From positions 1 through 6,660 of the forward strand of contig CAMVBO010000101.1 of assembly GCA_947165745.1 (NCBI GenBank): a stretch of 6,660 nucleotides of DNA. Reading direction: 5' to 3'. Under the pieces are notes generated by a model. It saw only the letters and a list, made by a program, of their open reading frames with translations. It searched no databases and was not told the DNA's origin. Each line of letters begins with the position of its first letter. Positions within the stretch are counted from its first letter, which is position 1. This document shows, piece by piece, positions 1 through 5,720 of this stretch. This DNA comes from an uncultured Clostridia bacterium (GTDB lineage Bacteria > Bacillota_A > Clostridia > Christensenellales > Aristaeellaceae). Both the position numbers and the translations under genes were made by a program.

Positions 1-209
1 AGCAGGTCGATCCGTCCCTCCTTCGCCGCCACCGCGTCCACCGCCGCCTTCACGGCGGCCTCGTCGGTCACGTCCACGCTGAAATGCATCGGATCATCCG
101 CGTCCCGGCGGCTGAACTCGTACACCCTGCAGCCCTTTTCCCTAAGCAGCTGAACCGTGGCCCGGCCGATGCCGCTGGTCCCGCCGGTGAGTATGACGAC
201 TTTCTCCAT
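1..209 (-). CDS. Short-chain dehydrogenase/reductase (SDR), N-terminal part, cut by the window edge
   Basis: Only the first 69 residues are present; the rest lies beyond the left edge. The protein starts MEKVVILTGGTSGIGRATVQ, which is the classical SDR Rossmann opening: a beta strand followed by the TGxxxGIG dinucleotide-binding glycine motif at residues 8-15. Two arginines after the second strand (SRR, residues 33-35) would suit NADP(H) over NAD(H), and VDVTD (45-49) fits the SDR adenine-contact region. The catalytic Ser-Tyr-Lys residues are not in view, so the substrate cannot be named. The ATG at 209-207 is chosen because a strong GGGAGGGG ribosome site lies 5 bases upstream (215-222) and the protein begins directly with the first strand. 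SDRs are soluble cytoplasmic oxidoreductases. The gene is divergent from its neighbour and shows no functional link to the sugar genes. Confidence 0.92.
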   Translation of the reverse strand, partial: MEKVVILTGGTSGIGRATVQLLREKGCRVYEFSRRDADDPMHFSVDVTDEAAVKAAVDAVAAKEGRIDL

Positions 210-242
210 GCGATCCCCTCCCGGGTTGGATTTGCTGGATTC

Positions 243-248
243 ATTATA
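243..248 (-). promoter_or_regulatory. -10 element of the SDR gene promoter
   Basis: On the minus strand this reads TATAAT, a perfect sigma-A -10 hexamer, about 34 bases before the SDR start codon, giving a 5' leader of roughly 27 bases. No good -35 hexamer sits at 16-18 bases; the best-spaced candidate is TAGAAA. The promoter may therefore be weak or activator-assisted. The call rests on the hexamer, its position and the local AT-richness. Confidence 0.5.
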
Positions 249-290
249 CATGAAATGAAGGGAAATTTCTACTATATATTTGTTATTCCG

Positions 291-379
291 GGAAACGGCC
301 TCTTTCACCATTTGCGCCTCCCGGTTTCCAAAAGCAGGAAACCGCCTCCGGCTTGGCGAATATGCCAAGCGGAGGCGGT
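291..379 (+). promoter_or_regulatory. Leader of competing hairpins that covers the ribosome site of the membrane protein gene
   Basis: Three pairings can be drawn by eye. Segment 291-298 (GGAAACGG) can pair with 321-329 (CCGGTTTCC, one bulged G). Segment 322-329 (CGGTTTCC) pairs perfectly with 337-344 (GGAAACCG) around a 7-base loop. Segment 341-357 pairs with 364-379 around the loop GAATAT with one bulged base, making a stem of about 16 bp. Successive pairings share bases, so the first excludes the second, and the second competes with the base of the third. The third hairpin contains the Shine-Dalgarno GGAGG (371-375) of the gene starting at 386, so it should mask the ribosome site. No T-run follows it, so it is not a terminator in the plus direction. 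A TATATT at 275-280 could be a -10 for a transcript starting near 287, but no -35 supports it. I do not recognise a known riboswitch class here. Confidence 0.5.
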
Positions 380-385
380 ATTATA

Positions 386-916
386 ATGAGGAAACACACC
401 CGGCAGATCGCGGTGAGCGGCATGATGGTGGCGCTGGCCGTGGCGATACTGATGATGGGCGGCGTGATTCCGGCGGCCACGTTCGTGGGGCCGGCGCTGG
501 CGGGGCTGATGCTGATCCCGGTGTTCGCCGAGGGCGGGCAAAAGCTGGCGCTGGGGGCCTGGGCGGCCATCAGCGCGCTGGGGCTGATGCTGTGCGCCGA
601 CAAGGAGGCCGCGCTGCTGTTCGCGTTCCTGGGCTGGTATCCGGCGATGAAGTGGAAGCTGGACATGAAGCTGCCCGGATGGAAGGGCGTGCCGGTGAAG
701 CTGCTCATCTGGAACGGGTGCGCCGGGGCCATGGCGGCGATGATCTTCTATGTATTCCGCATGGACCAGGTGATGGCCGAGTACCGGGAGATGGGCCTGG
801 CGATGCTGATCGGGTTCATCGCGCTGGCCAACGTCACGCTGCTGGTGTACGACCGGCTGCTGGGGATCATGGCCGTGGTGTACGTGAAGAAGCTGCGGCC
901 AAAGGTGTTCAAATAG
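386..916 (+). CDS. Small multi-pass membrane protein of unknown function, ECF S-component-like in shape
   Basis: The protein is 176 residues long and very hydrophobic, with five or six likely membrane segments at roughly 9-27, 29-48, 54-72, 77-92, 104-123 and 136-158. A short basic start (MRKHTRQ) and a basic end (KKLRPKVFK) suggest both ends are cytoplasmic under the positive-inside rule. Noticeable short motifs are PALAGLMLIPVFAEGG (36-51) and FLGWYPAMKWKL (81-92). Size, segment number and the absence of any enzyme motif resemble the substrate-binding (S) subunits of ECF vitamin transporters or related small clostridial membrane proteins, but no vitamin-specific signature is visible, so no substrate is claimed. 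The ATG at 386 is preferred over the in-frame TTG at 353 and ATG at 362 because GGAGG (371-375) lies 10 bases before it and a basic residue cluster follows. The gene converges on the phosphorylase gene, and its leader looks regulated. Confidence 0.72.
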   Translation: MRKHTRQIAVSGMMVALAVAILMMGGVIPAATFVGPALAGLMLIPVFAEGGQKLALGAWAAISALGLMLCADKEAALLFAFLGWYPAMKWKLDMKLPGWKGVPVKLLIWNGCAGAMAAMIFYVFRMDQVMAEYREMGLAMLIGFIALANVTLLVYDRLLGIMAVVYVKKLRPKVFK

Positions 917-918
917 AC

Positions 919-961
919 AATGAGGAATGAGGAATTGCGGTGCAATTCCTCATTCCTCATT
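919..961. repeat. Perfect 20-bp-arm palindrome between convergent genes
   Basis: The arms AATGAGGAATGAGGAATTGC (919-938) and its exact reverse complement (942-961) flank a 3-base loop, GGT. Each arm itself contains a tandem AATGAGG doublet. The element fills the gap between the stop codon ending at 916 and the phosphorylase stop at 967-969. As RNA it would form a very stable hairpin in either direction, so it could end or protect both convergent transcripts. The sequence after each arm is only moderately T-rich, so it is not a textbook intrinsic terminator. The perfect symmetry and the doublet resemble dispersed REP-like repeats that I recall from gut Clostridia, but copy number cannot be judged from one window. 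Confidence 0.85.
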
Positions 962-966
962 TATAT

Positions 967-3219
967 TCAGAGCCCCCAAATCTCCTCGTTGTACTCCTCG
1001 ATCGTCCGGTCGGAGGAGAAGAAGCCCGCCTTGGCGATGTTGACCAGGGCCTTTTTCGTCCAGGCGGTCTCGTCGGCCATGTCGGCGATGGCGCGGGCCT
1101 TCACCCGGCAGTAGTCGGAGAAGTCCGGGAAGGTCATAAACCAGTCCTTGTTCGCCAGCTCGTGGCGCAGGCGCTCCAGGCGCGCCTTGTCCCCGACGGC
1201 GACCATCGGCTCGCTGACCAGGAAGTCCACCGCCGCGGCCAGCTCGCCGTCGGCGTTCAGATACGCCATGGGGTCGTAATCGCCCCGGCGATAGCGCTCG
1301 ATCACCTGGTCGGAGGAGGCGCCGAAGGTGTAGATGTTGTCCCTGCCCACCAGCTCTGCGATTTCCACGTTCGCGCCGTCCATGGTGCCCAGGGTCAGGG
1401 CCCCGTTCAGCATAAACTTCATGTTGCCGGTACCGCTGGCCTCCTTGGAGGCCAGGGAGATCTGCTCCGACAGGTCGCAGGCGGGAATCAGCTTTTCGGC
1501 GGCGGAGACGTTGTAGTTCTCCACCATCACCACCTTCAGCCACTTGCTGGCCGCCGGGTCGGCATCGATCACATCGGAAAGGCACAGGATCGCGTGGATG
1601 ATGTCCTTGGCGATGGTATAGGCCGGGGCGGCCTTCGCGCCGAAGATGACCGTCACGGGCCGCGCGGGCAGCAGGCCCTCCCGGATGCGCTGGTACTCGC
1701 GGATGATCCACAGCAGGTTCAGCTGCTGGCGCTTGTACTCGTGCAGGCGCTTTGATTGCACGTCGAACACGGAATCCGGGTCGATCACCGCGCCCTGGTG
1801 CCGGAAGATCCACTCCGCGAAACGCCGCTTGTTCACCCGCTTCACGCAGGCCAACAGCCTCAAAAGTTCCGGATCGTCCGCGTGCTTCATCAGCTTTTCC
1901 AGCTCCCGGGCGTCCCTGCGCCAGCCCGTGCCGATGGTACCGTCGATCAGGTCGGCCAGGTCCTGGTTGCAGCTCATCAGCCAGCGGCGGAAGGTGATGC
2001 CGTTGGTCTTGTTGTTGAACTTCTCCGGGTAGACGGCATAGAACGGGGCCAGCTCCGTATTCTTGAGGATCTCGGTGTGCAGCCTCGCCACGCCGTTGAC
2101 GGAGTGGCTGTAGTGGATGTCCAGATTCGCCATGTGCACATAGCCGCTGTTGTCGATGATCCACAGGAAGGGATCGTCGAATTCGTTGCGCACCCGGCTG
2201 TCCAGCCGGCGGATGATGGGCATCAGATGGGGCACCGCCCGCTCCAGATAGGCGATGGGCCACTTCTCCAGCGCCTCGGCCAGGATGGTGTGGTTGGTGT
2301 AGCCGCAGACCTTGGTGACGATGGAAATGGCCTCGGTCTCGCGCACGCCCCTTTCGGTCAGCAGCCGGATCAGCTCCGGGATCACCAGCGTGGGATGGGT
2401 GTCGTTGATCTGCACGGCGGCGTAGTCGGCCAGGTCGTGCAGGTTGCTGCCCCGGGCCACGGCCTCGTCCAGGATCAGCCGCGCGGCGTTGGCCACCATG
2501 AAGTACTCCTGGTATACCCGCAGCAGGCGGCCCGCGTCGGTGCTGTCGTCGGGATAGAGAAACAGCGTCAGGTTCCGGGCGATGTCCGTCTGGTCGAAAT
2601 GGATGCCGGCCTTGATCAGCCGCTCGTCGGCGGTGTCCACGTCGAACAGGCGCAGGCGGCCGCACTTGCCCTCATAGCCGGTCACGTCGATCTCGTACAT
2701 CGTGGAGCGCAGGGTCATGCCGCCGAAGGGGATGTCGTAGTGGGTGGCGGTACGGTGCATCCAGCTCTCCGTGCCCCAGCGCAGCCAGCCGTCCGGGGTC
2801 TCGTACTGCCGGTTGTCCACAAAGCTCTGTCTGAACAGGCCGCAGTGATAGGCCAGGCCCACGCCGTCGGCGGGCAGGCCCAGGGTGGCCAGGCTGTCCA
2901 GGAAGCAGGCGGCCAGGCGGCCCAGACCGCCGTTGCCCAGGGAGGGCTCGGATTCAAACTCCTCCAGCTCCGCAAGCTCCACGCCCGCGGCGGACAGCTG
3001 GCGGCTGGCCTCGTCGTAAAGGCCCAGGTTGATCAGGTTGTTGCTCAACAGCTTGCCGATCAGAAATTCGGCGGAGATGTAATACAGCTTCTTTTTGCCT
3101 TCATTATAGCCCCTCTCGCGGGCGGCCTCGTCCGTCCACCTCAAAAGGGCGTTGAACAGCTCCAGCCTTGTGCATTCGTTCAGGGGCCTGTCGGCGTATT
3201 CGCAAAGGTTCTTGCGCAT
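967..3219 (-). CDS. glgP: Glycogen/maltodextrin phosphorylase (GT35 family)
   Basis: This cytoplasmic PLP enzyme removes terminal glucose from alpha-1,4-glucans with phosphate, giving glucose-1-phosphate. The protein has 750 residues, somewhat shorter than E. coli GlgP and MalP (about 800). Family landmarks appear in order: SAEFLIG (49-55), GNGGLGRLAACFLDS (95-109), LYPDDSTDAGRLLRVYQEYF (221-240), VQINDTHPTLVIPEL (269-283), TNHTILAEALEKWP (308-321), KRLHEYKRQQLN (490-501), and the cofactor site EASGTGNMKFMLNGA (593-607), with K601 as the expected PLP lysine. The next stretch, TMDGANVEI (612-620), is also typical. The protein begins almost directly at the core, so there is no room for the N-terminal phosphorylation region of animal enzymes. 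GGAGGT lies 6 bases before the ATG. The adjacent AraC regulator and maltose-type transporter suggest that imported maltodextrin is the main substrate, although storage glycogen remains possible. Confidence 0.97.
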   Translation of the reverse strand: MRKNLCEYADRPLNECTRLELFNALLRWTDEAARERGYNEGKKKLYYISAEFLIGKLLSNNLINLGLYDEASRQLSAAGVELAELEEFESEPSLGNGGLGRLAACFLDSLATLGLPADGVGLAYHCGLFRQSFVDNRQYETPDGWLRWGTESWMHRTATHYDIPFGGMTLRSTMYEIDVTGYEGKCGRLRLFDVDTADERLIKAGIHFDQTDIARNLTLFLYPDDSTDAGRLLRVYQEYFMVANAARLILDEAVARGSNLHDLADYAAVQINDTHPTLVIPELIRLLTERGVRETEAISIVTKVCGYTNHTILAEALEKWPIAYLERAVPHLMPIIRRLDSRVRNEFDDPFLWIIDNSGYVHMANLDIHYSHSVNGVARLHTEILKNTELAPFYAVYPEKFNNKTNGITFRRWLMSCNQDLADLIDGTIGTGWRRDARELEKLMKHADDPELLRLLACVKRVNKRRFAEWIFRHQGAVIDPDSVFDVQSKRLHEYKRQQLNLLWIIREYQRIREGLLPARPVTVIFGAKAAPAYTIAKDIIHAILCLSDVIDADPAASKWLKVVMVENYNVSAAEKLIPACDLSEQISLASKEASGTGNMKFMLNGALTLGTMDGANVEIAELVGRDNIYTFGASSDQVIERYRRGDYDPMAYLNADGELAAAVDFLVSEPMVAVGDKARLERLRHELANKDWFMTFPDFSDYCRVKARAIADMADETAWTKKALVNIAKAGFFSSDRTIEEYNEEIWGL

Positions 3220-3250
3220 GGGGCGTACCTCCGATAATCATAGTGCATGT

Positions 3251-3256
3251 ATTATA
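3251..3256 (-). promoter_or_regulatory. -10 element of the glgP promoter
   Basis: The minus strand reads TATAAT here, about 31 bases before the glgP start codon, putting the transcript start near 3244. At 17-base spacing the -35 position (3274-3279) reads AAGATT, a poor match, and 16- or 18-base spacing is no better. A perfect -10 with a missing -35 is typical of promoters that need an activator, which fits the divergent AraC-family gene and the inverted repeat just upstream. Confidence 0.55.
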
Positions 3257-3277
3257 ATATGATTTTTCCCGGAAATC

Positions 3278-3307
3278 TTGCAGGATCGGCGTATATTATG
3301 ATACAAT
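3278..3307 (+). promoter_or_regulatory. Promoter of the AraC-family regulator gene
   Basis: The -35 TTGCAG (3278-3283) and -10 TACAAT (3302-3307) are separated by 18 bases, predicting a transcript start near 3314 and a leader of about 105 bases. It faces away from the glgP promoter, with the two -10 elements about 45 bases apart, so both genes share one control region. The -10 lies inside an inverted repeat, suggesting the regulator or another protein could shut off this promoter. Confidence 0.6.
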
Positions 3308-3317
3308 ACTATCATAA
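3296..3317. promoter_or_regulatory. Inverted repeat, candidate operator in the glgP-regulator control region
   Basis: TTATGATA (3296-3303) and TATCATAA (3310-3317) are perfect 8-bp inverted arms around CAATAC. The centre lies about 62 bases upstream of the predicted glgP start, a classic activator position, and at about -8 of the predicted regulator start, a classic repressor position. The bound protein is unknown. AraC-family proteins more often bind direct repeats, so assigning this site to the neighbouring regulator is inference. Confidence 0.42.
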
Positions 3318-3418
3318 AGGAGAGGGAGCCGGGACTGCTGCGTGCTTTTGCGAAAGCCTGTCGCATATCGACGCGGCAGCCGCTATTCCTGATCCCTCTT
3401 CCCCTGCGAGGTGATCCC
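3314..3418 (+). promoter_or_regulatory. Predicted structured 5' leader of the regulator mRNA
   Basis: No convincing gene lies in these roughly 105 bases, but nested pairings do. AGAGGGA (3321-3327) matches TCCCTCT (3393-3399). CTGCTGCG (3335-3342) matches CGCGGCAG (3372-3379) with one G-U pair. GCTTT/AAAGC (3344-3348, 3353-3357) forms a small inner hairpin. The CCTC at 3395-3398 could instead pair with the GAGG ribosome site at 3408-3411, so the long stem could free the start site and its loss could hide it. These pairings were drawn by eye without energies. Confidence 0.3.
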
Positions 3419-4300
3419 ATGGAACTGGAGCAATACACCCAATATCAGGAGACCCGCCTGCATGAGCAGCCGGGGTTTGCCTACAACACCTATCTGTGCA
3501 CCATCCCCCAGGACTTCGACCGGGTGAACCCCCACTGGCACGAGCAGATGGAGCTGATCTACATCAAGAAGGGCAGCGGCACGGTGTCGGTGAACCTGGA
3601 GAGCTACCCGGTGTCGGCGGGGTGCGTGGTGCCGGTGCTGCCGGGCGAGCTGCACGCCATCGAGGGCGACGAGGGCGTGCGCATGGAGTATGAAAACATC
3701 ATCTTCTCCCTGGGCCTGCTGGACAGCGCGGAGGCGGACGACTGGTGCCGGGGCGTCCTCAACCGGCTGCGCTCCGGCGCGCTGCGGTTCGAGCGGCCCA
3801 TCCGCCCGGGCACGGCCTTCCACCGAGAGGTGAGCGCCGCGCTGGACGGGGCGGACGCCGCCTGCGAGGCGCGGGGCGAGGGCTACGCGTTGCTGGTGAA
3901 GAGCCAGCTGTTTCTGCTGCTGCACGCGCTGTACACCCACCGGCTTTCTGAAGAGGCGCCCCGGCCCAGCGAGGACGCGGAAAAGCTGAAGGGCCTGATC
4001 GCCTATGTGAAGCAGCGCTTCCGCGAGCCCATCACCGTGGCGGACGCCGCCGCCGTGGCGGGCTACAGCCCCTCCCACTTCATGCGCATGTTCCGCCAGG
4101 TCACGGGCCGCACCTTCGTGGACTACCTGACGGATTACCGGTTGAGCGCGGCGGTCTACTACTTAAAGGAGACGAACGAGGACATCGGCGCCGTGGCCGC
4201 CAACTGCGGCTTTGAAAACATCAGCTACTTCATCCGCCGCTTTCGGCGCAAATACGGCACCTCTCCGGGGCGGTACCGGAAAAACCCGAAGAATTTGTAA
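3419..4300 (+). CDS. AraC-family transcriptional regulator with N-terminal cupin sensor domain
   Basis: The 293-residue protein has the usual AraC two-part build and length. The N-terminal half (about 20-100) is a cupin-type ligand domain with HWHEQMELIYI at 39-49 and a turn-rich barrel region (GSGTVSV, PVSAGCVVPVLPGELH) running to about residue 79. The C-terminal hundred residues hold two helix-turn-helix units. The first is at about 204-230 (PITVADAAAVAGYSPSHFMR onward). The second is at about 255-284 and ends in the family signature GFENISYFIRRFRRKYGTSP followed by GRYR. The ATG at 3419 has GAGG 7 bases upstream (3408-3411). The gene is divergent from glgP and directly upstream of the sugar transporter genes, so it most likely senses an imported sugar and regulates both. 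Such proteins are usually activators. The ligand and the direction of control are not visible. It has its own terminator, so it is not obligatorily co-transcribed with malE. Confidence 0.94.
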   Translation: MELEQYTQYQETRLHEQPGFAYNTYLCTIPQDFDRVNPHWHEQMELIYIKKGSGTVSVNLESYPVSAGCVVPVLPGELHAIEGDEGVRMEYENIIFSLGLLDSAEADDWCRGVLNRLRSGALRFERPIRPGTAFHREVSAALDGADAACEARGEGYALLVKSQLFLLLHALYTHRLSEEAPRPSEDAEKLKGLIAYVKQRFREPITVADAAAVAGYSPSHFMRMFRQVTGRTFVDYLTDYRLSAAVYYLKETNEDIGAVAANCGFENISYFIRRFRRKYGTSPGRYRKNPKNL

Positions 4301-4339
4301 AACTGGCACTTTTCTATCACAGGACAAAAAAATCCTACC

Positions 4340-4368
4340 AACCTGCCAAAAATGGCAGGTTTTGTTTT
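4340..4368 (+). terminator. Intrinsic terminator after the regulator gene
   Basis: AACCTGCCA (4340-4348) and TGGCAGGTT (4353-4361) form a perfect 9-bp stem with an AAAA loop, followed by the T-rich tail TTGTTTT. It lies about 40 bases after the regulator stop codon. The tail runs directly into the -35 box of the next promoter, so termination and initiation signals share bases. Confidence 0.9.
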
Positions 4369-4395
4369 GACATTTTGTTAAACGGGTGCTATAAT
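4367..4395 (+). promoter_or_regulatory. Consensus sigma-A promoter of the sugar-binding protein gene
   Basis: TTGACA (4367-4372), a 17-base spacer and TATAAT (4390-4395) match the consensus exactly, and TG at 4387-4388 adds an extended -10. Predicted transcription starts near 4402, about 50 bases before the malE start codon. This should be a very strong promoter that needs no activator, so any sugar control must come from repression or from steps after initiation. Confidence 0.93.
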
Positions 4396-4409
4396 ACGAT
4401 TGTATGAAA

Positions 4410-4421
4410 ACGGCGCGCCGT
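4410..4421. promoter_or_regulatory. 12-bp palindrome just downstream of the malE transcript start
   Basis: ACGGCGCGCCGT is perfectly self-complementary and lies at about +9 to +20 of the predicted transcript. A repressor site here would block the strong promoter. TGAAAACG at 4405-4412 also matches one half of a LacI/CcpA-type operator, but the other half is absent. In GC-rich DNA a 12-base palindrome can arise by chance, so this is a weak call. Confidence 0.28.
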
Positions 4422-4451
4422 CAGCGCGTCGAATCAAAAGGAGGAACTACC

Positions 4452-5651
4452 ATGAAGAAACTGTTTGCTGTGGTGCTGGCCCTGGCGCTGGCGCTGACCC
4501 TGTGCTCCGCGTTCGCGGAGGGCTACAGCGGCGAGCTGAAGGTGTGGGTGCCGGAAGCTGTCGTGGATTTCACCGCTCAGCAGGTTGACGCCTTCAAGGC
4601 CGCCAATCCCGAGTATGCCGATATGACCGTCAACATCGAGCCCGTGGGCGAGGGCGACGCCGCCGGCAAGGTCATCACCGACGTGGACGCCGCCGCCGAT
4701 ATCTTCAACTTCGCGCAGGACCAGCTGGCCCGCCTGGTGGCCGCCGGCGCCCTGGAAGTTGTCGAGGAGGGCAACGCCGAGGTCGTCAAGGCTGAAAACG
4801 ACGCCGGTTCCGTCGGCGCCGCCACCATGGGCGACACCCTGTATGCCTATCCGCTGACCAGCGATAATGGCTACTTCATGTACTACGACAAGAGCGTCGT
4901 CACCGATCCCACCAACCTGGAAGCCATCCTGGCCGACTGCGAGAAGGCCGGCAAGAGCTTCTACATGGAGATCAACTCCGGCTGGTACCAGACCGCCTTC
5001 TTCTTCGGCGCGGGCTGCACCCTGACCTATGATTCCGACAACGACGGCAACCTGATCGCCTGCAACGCCGATTATGCCTCCGAGAACGGCCTGAAGGCCC
5101 TGAAGAGCATGATCAAGCTGGCCAAGAGCCCCGCCTTCCAGAACGGCTCCTCCATCTCCAACGCCACCAACGTGGCCGCGATCGTGGACGGCACCTGGGA
5201 TTCCGAGGCCGCCAAGGAGCTCTTCGGCGACAACTACGCCGCCGCCAAGCTGCCCACCGTGGACGGCTATCAGCTGTCCGGCTTCGGCGGCTTCAAGCTG
5301 CTGGGCGTGAAGCCCCAGGAGGACGAGGACAAGCTGGCTGCCTGCGACGCGCTGGCCGCGTGGCTGGCCTCCGGCGACGTGCAGCTGGCCCGCTTTGAGG
5401 CGGTCGGCTGGGGCCCCTCCAACCTGGCGGCCCAGCAGAGCGAAGCCGTGAAGTCCAACGAGGCGCTGGCCGCTCTGGGCGAGCAGCTGGCCTTCACCAT
5501 CCCGCAGGGCCAGTATCCCGGCGATTACTGGAGCCTGGCCACCGGCCTGGGTGACAGGATCATCGGCAAGGAATTCGACGACGCGGACGACGACACCCTG
5601 ATGGGCGTCCTCACCGAGTTCCAGGATACCTGCGCGAGCTACGTGGGCTAA
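4452..5651 (+). CDS. malE: Maltose/maltodextrin-type ABC transporter substrate-binding protein
   Basis: The 399-residue extracytoplasmic protein captures sugar for the ABC importer encoded next to it. Residues 1-22 are a signal peptide: MKK, a Leu/Ala/Val core, then AFA before EG, a good signal peptidase I site. C18 is preceded by leucine, so the lipobox is poor. The mature part has the family-1 solute-binding pattern: LKVWVPEAVVDF (29-40), AADIFNFAQDQLARLVAAGAL (81-101), DTLYAYPLTSDNGYFMYYDK (128-147), DGTWDSEAAKELF (246-258) and LPTVDGYQLSGFGG (267-280). The order and the many aromatic residues resemble MalE. DSDNDGN (194-200) looks like a calcium-loop motif. The start at 4452, not the upstream in-frame ATG at 4404, is fixed by AGGAGG 7 bases before it and by the signal peptide. 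The substrate could be another oligosaccharide, but the phosphorylase next door favours maltodextrin. Confidence 0.9.
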   Translation: MKKLFAVVLALALALTLCSAFAEGYSGELKVWVPEAVVDFTAQQVDAFKAANPEYADMTVNIEPVGEGDAAGKVITDVDAAADIFNFAQDQLARLVAAGALEVVEEGNAEVVKAENDAGSVGAATMGDTLYAYPLTSDNGYFMYYDKSVVTDPTNLEAILADCEKAGKSFYMEINSGWYQTAFFFGAGCTLTYDSDNDGNLIACNADYASENGLKALKSMIKLAKSPAFQNGSSISNATNVAAIVDGTWDSEAAKELFGDNYAAAKLPTVDGYQLSGFGGFKLLGVKPQEDEDKLAACDALAAWLASGDVQLARFEAVGWGPSNLAAQQSEAVKSNEALAALGEQLAFTIPQGQYPGDYWSLATGLGDRIIGKEFDDADDDTLMGVLTEFQDTCASYVG

Positions 5652-5664
5652 TGCATCCACAATG

Positions 5665-5693
5665 CGGACCGGGGTTTACCCCCGGTCCGTTTT
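5665..5693 (+). terminator. Intrinsic terminator after malE
   Basis: CGGACCGGGG (5665-5674) and CCCCGGTCCG (5680-5689) make a perfect 10-bp GC-rich stem with a 5-base loop, followed by TTTT (5690-5693). The T tail is short, so some polymerase may read through into the permease gene. This would make much more binding-protein mRNA than permease mRNA, as is usual for such importers. Confidence 0.87.
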
Positions 5694-5720
5694 CGAAAGA
5701 AAGCATGTTGGGATGCAATC

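Noticed and set aside
341..379. Hairpin as an intrinsic terminator
   Set aside because: No T-run follows in the plus direction. In the minus direction only TTTCCTGCTTTT follows, and no minus-strand gene ends there.
280..930. Plus-strand frame of 216 codons overlapping the membrane protein gene
   Set aside because: Arg/Gly/Asp-rich out-of-frame translation; the overlapping 386-916 frame has clear membrane helices and a ribosome site.
950..2665. Long second frame on the minus strand inside glgP (571 codons)
   Set aside because: It is Arg/Gly/Pro-rich, has no domain, and overlaps the true glgP frame on the same strand.
1756..3237. Long open frame on the plus strand opposite glgP (493 codons)
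   Set aside because: It is a shadow of the GC-rich third positions of glgP: low-complexity Gly/Val/Gln/His composition, no recognisable domain, and the opposite strand encodes an unmistakable phosphorylase.
3335..3418. Upstream in-frame extension of the AraC-family protein
   Set aside because: The frame stays open upstream but offers only CTG-type starts, while ATG 3419 has a well-placed GAGG and gives the normal family length.
4321..4336. AGGA...TCCT short inverted repeat after the regulator gene
   Set aside because: Only 4 bp with an A-rich loop next to a far better terminator; likely chance.
4434..5660. Long open frame antisense to malE (408 codons)
   Set aside because: It is a compositional shadow of a strongly biased gene; malE has a consensus promoter, ribosome site and signal peptide on the other strand.
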